This document shows, piece after piece, positions 53,896 to 62,325 of a stretch of DNA of 64,000 nucleotides. Origin of the DNA: Rhodospirillaceae bacterium. Lineage in GTDB: Bacteria > Pseudomonadota > Alphaproteobacteria > UBA8366. Where the stretch lies: the NCBI GenBank assembly GCA_002722095.1, contig PBKG01000024.1, positions 1 to 64,000 of the forward strand, in the 5' to 3' direction. The position numbers and the translations under genes were made by a program. Position 1 is the first letter of the stretch; each line of letters begins with the position of its first letter. A model generated the notes under the pieces. The model saw only the letters and a list, made by a program, of their open reading frames with translations. It was not told the DNA's origin and ran no database searches.

Positions 53896-54830
53896 TGGCA
53901 AGGGCATCCAAACAACAGCAAGGCGTATCTGTCGTCGTCGTCACCTATTGGACCGGCTTAGTGCTGAAGGAAAATTTGGAGGCGCTTCGACGCCAGAGAA
54001 ATGTCCGAGAAATCATTTATGTGGATAACGGTAACCCGGTCTCGGTGCAAAATTGGCTCGACGAAATGGCAAAAAAATACAAAAAAATTAAGGTCGTCCG
54101 ACCCGCTCGTAACACAGGTTTTGCCGCGGGTTGCAATTTGGGCGTGGCACACGCAAGTGGAGACTTCATCGCCTTGGTCAATCCGGACTGCATCGTAGAA
54201 ACCGGTACTTTCACAAAAGCGCTAGGGATTTTTCGCAAAAGCAAAGATGCGTGGTTGCTCGGAGCAAATCTCGTCGGTCTCGATGGCAAGGAACAACGCG
54301 GTAGCCGCCGAGAAATATTGACGCCTTGGCGAGCCTGCGTAGAGGTACTGCGCCTTGACCGCATTGCACCCAACCATCCTTATTTTAAGCGTTTCCATCA
54401 GTTCGAAAGCGAACCCGTTGAGGGCAACCAACCGGTTCCAACTGTCTCTGGCGCTTTTATGGTAATCCGGCGAGTTGCTTACGAGCGAGTTGGAGGCATG
54501 GATGAAAACCTTTTTTTGCACTTGGACGATTCAGATATTTGCATGCGTATGGGGCTGCTCGGCGGACAAATTCTATTCTGCAGTAATTTACCGGTGATCC
54601 ACCATCTCAGCACCAGCGATGTTTCTAGAACCTTCATCGAATGGCATAAGGCTCGAGGGACTAACTATTTTTTCTACAAGCACTACAACGGTATCTATCC
54701 GTATTGGTTTTTGGTGTTCGTTTCGTTGCTGGTGTGGAGCCGGTTCAGTCTGCTGGCGCCTTTCCTGCTAATTCGCGATTTACCCGATATGTTCAGCCGG
54801 CGTCGACGGCGAAAAGCTGAGGTGTGGTAA
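53892..54830 (+). CDS. GT2 glycosyltransferase, rhamnosyltransferase-like, membrane-associated
   Basis: The 312-residue protein has VSVVVVTYWTGLVL, IIYVDNGNPVSV, NTGFAAGCNLGVAHASGD and ALVNPDC, typical of GT2 rhamnosyl-type enzymes. It also has HLDDSDICMRMGLLGG. Near the C-terminus YPYWFLVFVSLLVW is a hydrophobic helix. The start overlaps the ligase gene (ATGA). It probably adds a residue to the same glycan. It converges with the ABC ATPase gene, six bases away. Confidence 0.85.
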   Translation: MMARASKQQQGVSVVVVTYWTGLVLKENLEALRRQRNVREIIYVDNGNPVSVQNWLDEMAKKYKKIKVVRPARNTGFAAGCNLGVAHASGDFIALVNPDCIVETGTFTKALGIFRKSKDAWLLGANLVGLDGKEQRGSRREILTPWRACVEVLRLDRIAPNHPYFKRFHQFESEPVEGNQPVPTVSGAFMVIRRVAYERVGGMDENLFLHLDDSDICMRMGLLGGQILFCSNLPVIHHLSTSDVSRTFIEWHKARGTNYFFYKHYNGIYPYWFLVFVSLLVWSRFSLLAPFLLIRDLPDMFSRRRRRKAEVW

Positions 54831-54836
54831 ACGGCG

Positions 54837-55604
54837 TTACAGCGTCAATAAGTCCTGATTATTAGTTAGAATCGTTTGGACTGGCCCTTCAGCGATAATC
54901 TCGCCGCGATCCAATACGATAGCGCTGCTGCAAAGTGTCTCTAACAAACGCCTTTGCCGCGAAACCAACAACAGGGCACGATCAGCATGCACTTTTGTGG
55001 TCAGTATTTTGCAAATTTGTTCGGCAAATGTTGGATCAACATGCTCGAACACCTCGTCGAATAGCAATAGCGGGGCATTCGACGCAATCGACATGGCAAC
55101 AGCAAGCCGTCCCGCAATGCCTGGCGGAAGTGTTTGAATAGCGTGCGTGGAAAATTGCCCGAGTTCGCCGATTCTTAAAGTTTCGCGAATAAAGGTATCC
55201 GACACCGAATTGCTGAAATTCCACAATATCGCCTGCAGTCGTATGGTGTCGGCAACACTCAATTTCAGATCGGTCCCGACACCAATTTCCATCGCGAGAG
55301 CGACGAGGCCCGTTCTCTCGATCGAACCTTTTTGCGGTGCAAGTAATCCACCTACAGCTCGCAACAAGCTTGTCTTGCCGCTGGCATTCCCGCCAAGTAC
55401 CGCGATGCGAGCACCTGAATTCACCGAGAGGCAAACGTCCGTGAGCGCAACATTCTCGGTCGACTGGTTAGCCACGGATCCAGTCTTCGTATCGGATTGC
55501 CGAAAAGGCAACATTGCCAAACGATGTTTGAATGACCGACCTACTGTATCGAAATTCCGGAACGCGACGGTGACTTTGTCCAATTTGACGATGGGCTCTT
55601 TCAT
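54837..55604 (-). CDS. ABC exporter ATP-binding subunit with degenerate motifs
   Basis: The 255-residue protein resembles Wzt/KpsT ATPases: the first ~55 residues form the usual insert, Walker A is GGNASGKT (71-78), and Walker B is LLLFDEVFEHVD (179-190). The signature is altered to QTLPPGIAGRLAVA (157-170), where the family has YSSGM. The H-loop is VSRQRR (214-219), where the family has SHS. The pair may be a weakly active or regulatory exporter. It couples with the permease gene through an ATGA overlap. Confidence 0.8.
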   Translation of the reverse strand: MKEPIVKLDKVTVAFRNFDTVGRSFKHRLAMLPFRQSDTKTGSVANQSTENVALTDVCLSVNSGARIAVLGGNASGKTSLLRAVGGLLAPQKGSIERTGLVALAMEIGVGTDLKLSVADTIRLQAILWNFSNSVSDTFIRETLRIGELGQFSTHAIQTLPPGIAGRLAVAMSIASNAPLLLFDEVFEHVDPTFAEQICKILTTKVHADRALLLVSRQRRLLETLCSSAIVLDRGEIIAEGPVQTILTNNQDLLTL

Positions 55605-56371
55605 ATCCAGTACGCCACCTTATTGCCAAAGCGGCGAAGCAATACGACCGCAGCGCCGAGCGCAACCGCCGTCGCAACCACCGCGAAAAGCAATGAAAAT
55701 TCGCTAGAGTCTCGGCCTGTAAAGGGGATACGGATGAGATTCACATAATGAAACGCAGGGTTCCAATCGTTTAAATACTGATATCGACCGAGTACGTCGG
55801 ATGGCCAAATGATCGGCGTTAGAAAGAACCAAATATGCGTTAGCCAGGAAACGAACTGTGGCAAATCGCGAAACCGCGCACACGCAATTCCGACGATGGT
55901 GCTGATCGCAAATACCGAAAGCGTCAACAAAAACAATCCAGGGAATATAGAAACCGAGAAGCCGAGCGGCCTATCGAACGATATCGAATAGATTAAGAGG
56001 ACGATCCCAATCGACAACAAAAATACGAAAAAATTACGTAAGCAAATTCGGAGGTAAAATGCCGGCAACGGTTGCGCGGTATATCGGAGTGATCTTAGGT
56101 TTGAGCTGAACAGGGAACAGGACTGGTTCACACTCAAAGAAAGAAAGTCCCAGACCAACACGCCGAGCGCCAACTGCAAATAATAAAGATCGAAATCCAA
56201 TATCGATCGCTTGAAGATTGCGCCGAAAAATAGACCCAGCAATACAATCATCGTGATGCTCGCGAAAGACCGCCAAACCGGCCCCAGGTAACTACGCCGA
56301 AAACTGTCGCGAATGTCGATCACGGCGCAAGCAAGAGCGAAACGAACTGTGGATCGGACGGAAAAGTCCAT
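55601..56371 (-). CDS. ABC-2 exporter permease subunit
   Basis: The 256-residue protein has six hydrophobic segments and ABC-2 motifs: an N-terminal FALACAVIDIRDSFRRSYLG helix, YYLQLALGVLVWDFLSLSVN, ACARFRDLPQFVSWLTHIWF and LTPIIWPSDVLG. It is a Wzm/KpsM-like permease for a lipid-linked glycan. Its partner ATPase follows with a four-base overlap. This is the second polysaccharide-type exporter in the window. GGAA precedes ATG 56371. Confidence 0.85.
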   Translation of the reverse strand: MDFSVRSTVRFALACAVIDIRDSFRRSYLGPVWRSFASITMIVLLGLFFGAIFKRSILDFDLYYLQLALGVLVWDFLSLSVNQSCSLFSSNLRSLRYTAQPLPAFYLRICLRNFFVFLLSIGIVLLIYSISFDRPLGFSVSIFPGLFLLTLSVFAISTIVGIACARFRDLPQFVSWLTHIWFFLTPIIWPSDVLGRYQYLNDWNPAFHYVNLIRIPFTGRDSSEFSLLFAVVATAVALGAAVVLLRRFGNKVAYWI

Positions 56372-56499
56372 CTGCGTTCCTTATTTGGAAAATTCTACGG
56401 TTACCTGATCGGATCGAATTACGGATCGGATCGCTATTGTAGCTTTGCGGCCCGCGGATCGCCAACACCATTATAGCTAATACGAGAATGGTATCGGCC

Positions 56500-56513
56500 G
56501 TGATCTTGATCAC
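56500..56513. promoter_or_regulatory. Perfect 6+2+6 palindrome upstream of the small secreted-protein gene
   Basis: GTGATC-TT-GATCAC lies between the divergent ABC permease and small-protein genes, about 80 bp before the latter. It could be an operator. It does not match a full FNR or CRP site. Confidence 0.35.
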
Positions 56514-56590
56514 ATTTCTTAACGCAAAATGAACATATTATCGGGGTCGACATATGCTACCGTCTGTAATTGCAACTGAAAGGAGTCACC

Positions 56591-56854
56591 ATGTCTAAGA
56601 TTCTAAAAACCGCTTCTTTTATCATCGCTACGACCTTTTTCTCCGCCAGCGCATTAGCCCAAATGGGTGCCCCAGTCGTCACTCCAACAACTGTCGGCGA
56701 ATCTGCGCGCCAAGCGGAATCGTCAATTTCGTCCCAGGCTCAACAATCTGCATCCGAATCGGCAAAATCCATGGCAGACGACAAGAAATCCATGGCTGAA
56801 AAAGGCAAGTCGGATGCAGAGGATAAGGCCAAGGAGAACATGCCGAAAAAATAG
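56591..56854 (+). CDS. Small secreted protein, unknown function
   Basis: The 87-residue protein has a clear signal peptide (MSKILKTASFIIATTFFSAS), cleaved near ALA-QM. A perfect AAAGGAG stands six bases before ATG 56591. The mature part is rich in Ala, Ser, Lys, Asp and Glu, with KSMADDKKSMAEKGKSDAED and a basic end. It is probably helical and unfolded in part. No family is recognised. Confidence 0.75.
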   Translation: MSKILKTASFIIATTFFSASALAQMGAPVVTPTTVGESARQAESSISSQAQQSASESAKSMADDKKSMAEKGKSDAEDKAKENMPKK

Positions 56855-56886
56855 CCGGCTGACCTACTCTAAATAAGAAGTATCAC

Positions 56887-56940
56887 CCGGCTGCTTGGAC
56901 TAATCGAAGCGGCCGGGCCGGAGTTCATATAGGAACTCCG
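56887..56940 (+). other. Two adjacent strong hairpins
   Basis: The first is CCGGCTGCTT (56887-56896) with AAGCGGCCGG (56907-56916), ten pairs with one G-T. The second is CGGAGTTC (56919-56926) with GAACTCCG (56933-56940), eight perfect pairs and a six-base loop. No T run follows, so they may be a factor-dependent terminator or an mRNA-stability element. Confidence 0.45.
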
Positions 56941-57024
56941 CTCCCTTGAAAGCGAGCAATCCCTTACCGTAGAGTGCGCGGCAAGGAATTTTCAAAAACC
57001 ACCAGCAAGCTTTCGGGGAAAATC

Positions 57025-57834
57025 ATGTCCTATACCCATCTCGAATTCGACATCAGCGACAAGATCGCCACTATTACCTTCAATCGACCCGAGGCGCGTA
57101 ACGCGCTGAGCGAAGAGATGCGGGGAGATATCGAAAACGCGCTCGCCGAAGTCAAAGCAAAAGCCGGCGAAGACGTAAAAGCGGTGATCATGACCGGCGC
57201 CGGCGGGCATTTCTGCGCCGGCGGTGACGTCAAGGGCATGGCAAAACGCAAGATGACGCCGATGGATCACCGCACCCGCATGCGGTCCGGGCATCATCGC
57301 ATTTACGACATTCTGCATTTGGAATTGCCGGTCATAAGCCTTGTCGATGGAGCAGCTGCTGGCGCGGGCTGCAATATCGCGCTTCTGGCGGACTTCGTGT
57401 TCGCGACTCCCCGTGCGTTCTTCATGCAAGCATTTGCCCGTATCGGCCTGGTGCCGGATTGGGGTGGCTTCTACATCTTACCGCGGCTAGTCGGCCAACA
57501 GCGTGCGAAGGAATTGATCTATTCCGGCCGGCGGGTGTACGCGGAAGAGGCGAAAGAACTCGGGATGGTGCTGGAGGTCGTCGACCAGGAAACCGCGATG
57601 GAGCAAACACGAGAGTTCGCCAGCCGTTTCACCCATGCCTCCACAGATGCCATCGCCGCGGCGAAGAACGTGCTCAATCAATCCTATAATCTCGATTTCC
57701 GCACTTTGATGGAGCTTGAAGTCTATGCCCAGTGCTTGGTACGCGAGACCGATTTTCATAAGGAAGCGGTGCGACGGTTCAAAGACAAAGAGCCGCCGCT
57801 TTACGATTGGGAGAAATTGGCGGGCCTCAAATAA
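57025..57834 (+). CDS. Enoyl-CoA hydratase/isomerase family protein
   Basis: The 269-residue crotonase begins at ATG 57025 after a GGGGAAAA tract. It has the CoA-binding NRPEARNALSEEM, the oxyanion GAGGHFCAGGDVKGM, and DGAAAGAGCNIALLADF. The region RIGLVPDWGGFYILPRL carries Asp where classical hydratases have Glu, a pattern common in PaaG-like members. It should act on an acyl-CoA thioester. It is 11 bases upstream of the PEP-mutase-family gene in the same operon. Confidence 0.9.
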   Translation: MSYTHLEFDISDKIATITFNRPEARNALSEEMRGDIENALAEVKAKAGEDVKAVIMTGAGGHFCAGGDVKGMAKRKMTPMDHRTRMRSGHHRIYDILHLELPVISLVDGAAAGAGCNIALLADFVFATPRAFFMQAFARIGLVPDWGGFYILPRLVGQQRAKELIYSGRRVYAEEAKELGMVLEVVDQETAMEQTREFASRFTHASTDAIAAAKNVLNQSYNLDFRTLMELEVYAQCLVRETDFHKEAVRRFKDKEPPLYDWEKLAGLK

Positions 57835-57845
57835 GGAGAAATCCG

Positions 57846-58796
57846 ATGACCGAACAGCTCTCCCCAGCAAAAAAGTTGAAAGCACTCATTGAGACTGGCG
57901 AAACCATCTTGGTACCGGGCGCCCACGACCCGCTGATGGGGCGCATTCTCGAACGTATGGGGTTCACATGCTGCCAATGCGCGGGCTGGATGACCGGGGC
58001 ACACCTGGTAACGCCGGAACCGGTGATGACCATGACCGAGCAAATCGAAGCTGCGCGGAAAGTGGCCGAACAAGTTGATATCCCGGTGATTTCCGATGCC
58101 GGCACAGGTTACGGCGAACCCGTCCACATTATGCGCACGGTCAAAGAATTCCACCGCGCCGGCATCGCGCGTATCAATATCGAAGATCAATTCTTTCCCA
58201 AGCGTGCCTCCTATCATCGTGGTCTGGAACATGTTGTCGAGTTCGACGAGTTTAAGCGCCGCATCGAGTTCGCTCTGAAATCACGGGAAGTTAACAATGC
58301 CGACATTCTGATTTCCGGGCGCACCGATGCTGGTAATGCCGTCAACGGTTCTTGGAAAGAAGCCGCTCGCCGAGCTCGGGCTATGAAGGAAATGGGTGTC
58401 GATTCGATCCAGCCAATGACCCGAACCAAAGACTGCATGGAAAAATTCCGACAGGAATTTCCCGACGACGACGTAACGCTTTCGACCACGACCTATTTTA
58501 ACGGTCTTCCGATTGAGGAAATCCGCGCTTACGGTTTCCAGATGATTTCATACCCCCTGGCAACCATATTGGCCTCCGTCGCGGGCGTTATCGATCTTTG
58601 GAAAGGCGTACAGGAAACCGGCATTGCTTCATTCGATGTCGATAAGGCGAAAGCGGTGCGCGAGGAGATCGAAGACGCAATCGGGCTTCCCGATATGTGG
58701 GAAGTGGAACGGCAGACGGTCGAATACGACAATCAGCATCTCGAAGGTCGTCAGGTCGCCGGCTACGAAGGTTATGAGCAGAAAAAAGAGAAATAA
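57846..58796 (+). CDS. Isocitrate lyase/PEP mutase-family enzyme
   Basis: The 316-residue protein starts at ATG 57846, seven bases after AAGGAG. It has GAHDPLMGRILERMG, DAGTGYGEPVHIMRTV, NIEDQFFPKRASYHRG and SGRTDAG, giving the Mg and substrate core of this superfamily. The catalytic KKCGH of isocitrate lyases is read as KRASYH, so Cys is absent and classical isocitrate cleavage is unlikely. A C-C or C-P lyase on another 2-oxo or malate-type substrate is likely. It pairs with the enoyl-CoA hydratase gene. Confidence 0.85.
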   Translation: MTEQLSPAKKLKALIETGETILVPGAHDPLMGRILERMGFTCCQCAGWMTGAHLVTPEPVMTMTEQIEAARKVAEQVDIPVISDAGTGYGEPVHIMRTVKEFHRAGIARINIEDQFFPKRASYHRGLEHVVEFDEFKRRIEFALKSREVNNADILISGRTDAGNAVNGSWKEAARRARAMKEMGVDSIQPMTRTKDCMEKFRQEFPDDDVTLSTTTYFNGLPIEEIRAYGFQMISYPLATILASVAGVIDLWKGVQETGIASFDVDKAKAVREEIEDAIGLPDMWEVERQTVEYDNQHLEGRQVAGYEGYEQKKEK

Positions 58797-58812
58797 ACTG
58801 CCACGCGGGAAA

Positions 58813-59016
58813 TTAGCGCGACCGAGCCGAACCCCGTCGCGCTCTGGTAAAGGTCTTGTTGCCGGTACTCGCCATCGGGCTTGAAATAGAGTTTGGCCCG
58901 GTATCGAATTTGCCCGGATGTGGCTGAGATTGTTGTTTTTCAGACATTTCCTTACGCCGTTTGGCTTTCTTGGCAGCGTTCGCTTTCGCGCGCTGGCGAG
59001 CCTTAGCTTTCGTCAT
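58813..59016 (-). CDS. Small basic protein, unknown function
   Basis: The 67-residue protein is very rich in Lys, Arg and Ala (MTKAKARQRAKANAAKKAKR at the start) and is probably helical and nucleic-acid binding. AAAGG lies eight bases before ATG 59016. A perfect eight-pair hairpin (AGCGCGAC at 58815-58822, GTCGCGCT at 58836-58843) is inside its last codons, where it converges with the PEP-mutase-family gene. Function is unknown. Confidence 0.65.
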   Translation of the reverse strand: MTKAKARQRAKANAAKKAKRRKEMSEKQQSQPHPGKFDTGPNSISSPMASTGNKTFTRARRGSARSR

Positions 59017-59143
59017 GTCGTTTGCCTTTTAAAAGTTGCGACAGATGCCAGATAGCCTAATAGTTCGGCCGGAAGTGTACGAGCAAATTCTTGGCTCGCA
59101 GCTGATTTTTTGAGCTTCCGACCATCTCCGCAAGTGTCCTCGG

Positions 59144-59884
59144 CTAAATTTCGATCACCATGCCATCGAATGCGCATTCCTCGGGTACATCGTCGCGTAC
59201 TGCATACATTTCGCGACCCAGATGAGTGAAAACCGTCCGCTTGGCACTGATTTCTCCCCAATGTTCTTTTAGTTCCGGATAATTCATATGAAACCGGATG
59301 GGTTTTTGGTGGTAATAGCATTCGGTGATGAATAGATCCGCGTCAGCCGCCAATGTCGGTATATGCTCGTTCCATTCGCCGTCACCGGTATAGGAAATCA
59401 CCTTGTCGGCAACCTCGATTCGGACCGAGGTTGGGTTCGTCCCGACCGTATGGATCGCGGGATACCGAGTAATCGTAAGGTCGTCCACGCTGTGGGACTC
59501 CAGCAGGTCCGTTTCGACATAGCTAAGTTCGAATTTCGGTTCCATCACATGCATGCCCGGAAACAAAACCTCATTGACCTCCAACATCCGCGTTTCTGTG
59601 TCGCGCGGTCCAATGATGGTAAGCGGCTTCGTCCTTTTCGCGGCCAGCATGCCATCCATCAACATGTATGGAATTCCACCTACGTGATCGCCGTGAATAT
59701 GAGTCACAACGATTGTATCGATCGAGGTGTGGTCGATTTCCAATTTGTTTAGGGCGATCAGGCTACTGGCACCAAAATCGATGGCGAAGCGAATTCCCGG
59801 CGCATCGACCAGGATACAGGTCTGAAACCTCCCCCCGACGCCGAACGCATCGCCGGACCCGACGAATGTCACCCTTACAGTCAT
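59144..59884 (-). CDS. MBL-fold metallo-hydrolase (RNase Z-like)
   Basis: The 246-residue protein has FVGSGDAFGVGGRFQTC, the HxHxDH metal motif VVTHIHGDHVGG, a later SYTGDGEW with Asp, and FTHLGREM with a His. These provide the two-metal site of the metallo-beta-lactamase superfamily. The N-terminal FVGSGDAF matches RNase Z and related phosphodiesterases. It could hydrolyse a nucleotide, lactone or phosphoester. It lies between the small basic gene and a YqaA-like gene, all leftward. Confidence 0.85.
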   Translation of the reverse strand: MTVRVTFVGSGDAFGVGGRFQTCILVDAPGIRFAIDFGASSLIALNKLEIDHTSIDTIVVTHIHGDHVGGIPYMLMDGMLAAKRTKPLTIIGPRDTETRMLEVNEVLFPGMHVMEPKFELSYVETDLLESHSVDDLTITRYPAIHTVGTNPTSVRIEVADKVISYTGDGEWNEHIPTLAADADLFITECYYHQKPIRFHMNYPELKEHWGEISAKRTVFTHLGREMYAVRDDVPEECAFDGMVIEI

Positions 59885-59978
59885 TTACATAACTCGCGAT
59901 ATTGGCGGCTTCATACGACAGTTATATGACAATCTAGTCGCGGCGCACGCACATTGGTTTGAATCGGCCGAATTCCGA

Positions 59979-60407
59979 TCATACCGCCTCGAACAGGCCT
60001 AGCAGGATCGCATATCGACCTGCCTTGGCGATGCTGACCAACAGAAGGAACAGCCAGAAACGCACACGCATGAGGCCCGCCGCCAAGGTCAACGGGTCTC
60101 CAAGGATCGGCACCCAGGCAAACAAAAGACTCCAAACTCCGTACCGATTGAACCAATCCGTGGATTGCGCCAATCGTCTCGGAGACACCGGAAACCAGCG
60201 ATGGTCCCGCCATCTGAGGGAATACCGCCCCAACACCCAGTTAACGACGGCACCAAAGACATTACCAATGCTGGCGAACAACAAAAGCCAATACGAATTG
60301 AAGTCACCACTCGCCGCCATTGCCAGCAGCAATGCCTCTGAAGAAAAAGGCATGATAGTTGCCGCCAAAAAGGCGCTGAGAGTTAATACACCGTAGCCTT
60401 GAGCCAT
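59979..60407 (-). CDS. YqaA-like (SNARE-associated/DedA-related) membrane protein
   Basis: The 142-residue protein has about four hydrophobic segments and the DedA-related pattern LAATIMPFSSEALLLAMA, SIGNVFGAVVNWVLGRY and PILGDPLTLAAGLMRVRFW. It belongs to the small YqaA branch of the SNARE-associated family, inner-membrane proteins linked to lipid transport. The ATG at 60407 is preceded by GAGGGGC; a TTG at 60416 is the alternative. The gene stands alone after the apr terminator. Confidence 0.8.
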   Translation of the reverse strand: MAQGYGVLTLSAFLAATIMPFSSEALLLAMAASGDFNSYWLLLFASIGNVFGAVVNWVLGRYSLRWRDHRWFPVSPRRLAQSTDWFNRYGVWSLLFAWVPILGDPLTLAAGLMRVRFWLFLLLVSIAKAGRYAILLGLFEAV

Positions 60408-60424
60408 GCCCCTCAATAAAAACG

Positions 60425-60457
60425 AAAAAACGGCCGGACGCTACAGCGTCCGACCGG
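60425..60457 (-). terminator. Intrinsic terminator of the apr operon
   Basis: CGGACGC (60435-60441), loop TACA, and GCGTCCG (60446-60452) form a perfect seven-pair stem. On the minus strand it is followed by GCCG and six T (A run at 60425-60430). It lies about 30 bases after the aprA stop. Confidence 0.85.
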
Positions 60458-60483
60458 AAAATGAGAAGTTTCCCTAATTCAGT

Positions 60484-62325
60484 CTAATTCACGATGTGAT
60501 AAACAGGCGCTTTTTCCATATCCCAGCTGTTGCTTTCTTTGTCGTAGCGCGACAGCGTGAAACAGTGCCAATCTTTATCGTCAAGCTTGGGATGATCTCC
60601 GCGATAATAGTATCCCGGCCACCGCGTTTCCTGACGGAAAAGCGTATGCTGGGTCACGCATTCAGAGGCCAGCACACGATGGTGCAGCTCCCAGGCACGT
60701 TGCAATTGATGCAAATCTTCAGCACCGAGATAGTGAATATCTTCCTTCAGCATCTCAATCAGCTCTAGCCCGCGCTCAAGGAGCGGTGCGTTGGTCACAT
60801 AGCCAACAGTTAGGCCACCTGCATATTCATCCATTATTTTTTCAAGCCGCTGCAATCCCTGGATCGGCAACATATAGCTCGGCGAAACGGTGCCGGCGAC
60901 AATCTCGTTGCGGCCAACCCGATAATTTTCCAAGGGTTGGAAGATAACCTCTTCCAAATCGCGATATTCCTCTTCGCTGACCTCGGGCTGATCCTTGAGG
61001 TCGTTGACATAATTAACCGCGGCCTTGGCGGCGATACGGCCTTCGGTGAACGACCCGGATGAGAATTTATGAGCCGTGCCACCAATGGTGTCGCCAGCGC
61101 CAAAGAGGCCATCGACGGTCATCATCCGATTGTAACCCCATTGATACTCATCGGGCGCGTAATCCTCCGGACCACTGGCCCAAGCTCCCGAACAGGTTGC
61201 ATGGGAACCCATGACATAGGGTTCGGACGTTGTGAGTTCGGGATTGATATGTTTCGGATCAATGTTTTGCGAGGCCCAGACCACCGCCTGGCCAATAGTC
61301 ATACCTAAGAAGTTTTCCCAGCCCACGGTTTCTTTATGCGGATCTTGGAACGCTTCTTTGGTCACCATCCGAATAGGCCCTCGCCCGGCCCGCATTTCCT
61401 CATGAAAGGCATGGTTCCGCAAACAGGTCGGTGTGGGCTCACGGTCGATATAGTCTCCGACCAGATTCTTTGTGTGGTCGTACCAAGTTGCTTCGTAATT
61501 CTCACCGTAGGCATTCTCGGTATAGGTCTTGAGATGGAGAAAATAGGCACCGACCGGCCCGTAACCGTCCTTGAAGCGGCAGAGCACGATACGATTTTCC
61601 ATTTGCGTCATTTTGGCGCCAGCCAAAATCGGCAACGCATAGGCGGACGCGCTACTCCATGGCGCGTACCAGGTACGCCCCATGCCTTCACCCACCGCGC
61701 GCGGCTTGAATATATGCGATGCCCCGCCAGCGGAGACGATTACCGCCTTGGCACGGAAGACATAGAAGTCTCCGGTCCGAACATTAAAACCAACCGCGCC
61801 GGCAACCCGGTTGGGATTGTTCTTATCCTTCAAAAGGTGGGTCACCATGATCCGGTTATAGACTTCGTTCGCAGCCTTGCGTGCAGCTTCAGCAACGATC
61901 GGCTTATAGCTTTCGCCGTGAATCATGATCTGCCATTTGCCTTCACGCTGATAGCGACCCGTTTCCGGATCCCGCATCATCGGCAGACCCCACTCATCGA
62001 ATTTATGCACCGTCGAATCGACGTGACGGGCGATATCGTAGGCTAAGTCCTCACGTACCAAGCCCATCAAGTCATTGCGGGCGTACCGAACGAAATCTTC
62101 CGGTCGGTTTTCGTCCCACTGCATGCCCATATAACAGTTGATCGCATAAAGGCCCTGAGCAACCGCGCCACTGCGCTCGATATTCGCTTTTTCAACGGTG
62201 ACAATTTTCAGATCACGGCCCCAAAACCGCGATTCATAGGTCGCCCCACAGCCAGCCATACCGCCACCGATGACCAAAACATCAGCATCGACGGTGACTG
62301 TTTTTCTTCCCCCAAACAGTCCCAT
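60484..62325 (-). CDS. aprA: Adenylylsulfate (APS) reductase alpha subunit
   Basis: The 613-residue flavoprotein interconverts APS and sulfite + AMP. The FAD-binding motif is VLVIGGGMAGCGA (about 16-28), and the AprA hallmark ERSGAVAQGLYAINCYMG is at 50-67. SAGGASHIFKPRAVGEGMG and the conserved GHxxxxxxW-like domain at the C-terminus also fit. The start overlaps the aprB stop by one base (TAATG). With aprB and aprM it forms the sulfur-oxidation type of operon, so it probably works in the sulfite-to-APS direction. Cytoplasmic, associated with the membrane via AprM. Confidence 0.95.
   Translation of the reverse strand: MGLFGGRKTVTVDADVLVIGGGMAGCGATYESRFWGRDLKIVTVEKANIERSGAVAQGLYAINCYMGMQWDENRPEDFVRYARNDLMGLVREDLAYDIARHVDSTVHKFDEWGLPMMRDPETGRYQREGKWQIMIHGESYKPIVAEAARKAANEVYNRIMVTHLLKDKNNPNRVAGAVGFNVRTGDFYVFRAKAVIVSAGGASHIFKPRAVGEGMGRTWYAPWSSASAYALPILAGAKMTQMENRIVLCRFKDGYGPVGAYFLHLKTYTENAYGENYEATWYDHTKNLVGDYIDREPTPTCLRNHAFHEEMRAGRGPIRMVTKEAFQDPHKETVGWENFLGMTIGQAVVWASQNIDPKHINPELTTSEPYVMGSHATCSGAWASGPEDYAPDEYQWGYNRMMTVDGLFGAGDTIGGTAHKFSSGSFTEGRIAAKAAVNYVNDLKDQPEVSEEEYRDLEEVIFQPLENYRVGRNEIVAGTVSPSYMLPIQGLQRLEKIMDEYAGGLTVGYVTNAPLLERGLELIEMLKEDIHYLGAEDLHQLQRAWELHHRVLASECVTQHTLFRQETRWPGYYYRGDHPKLDDKDWHCFTLSRYDKESNSWDMEKAPVYHIVN

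Noticed and set aside
61336..62046. Plus-strand open frame of 236 codons opposite aprA
   Set aside because: aprA is unambiguous; the opposite frame has no signal or domain.
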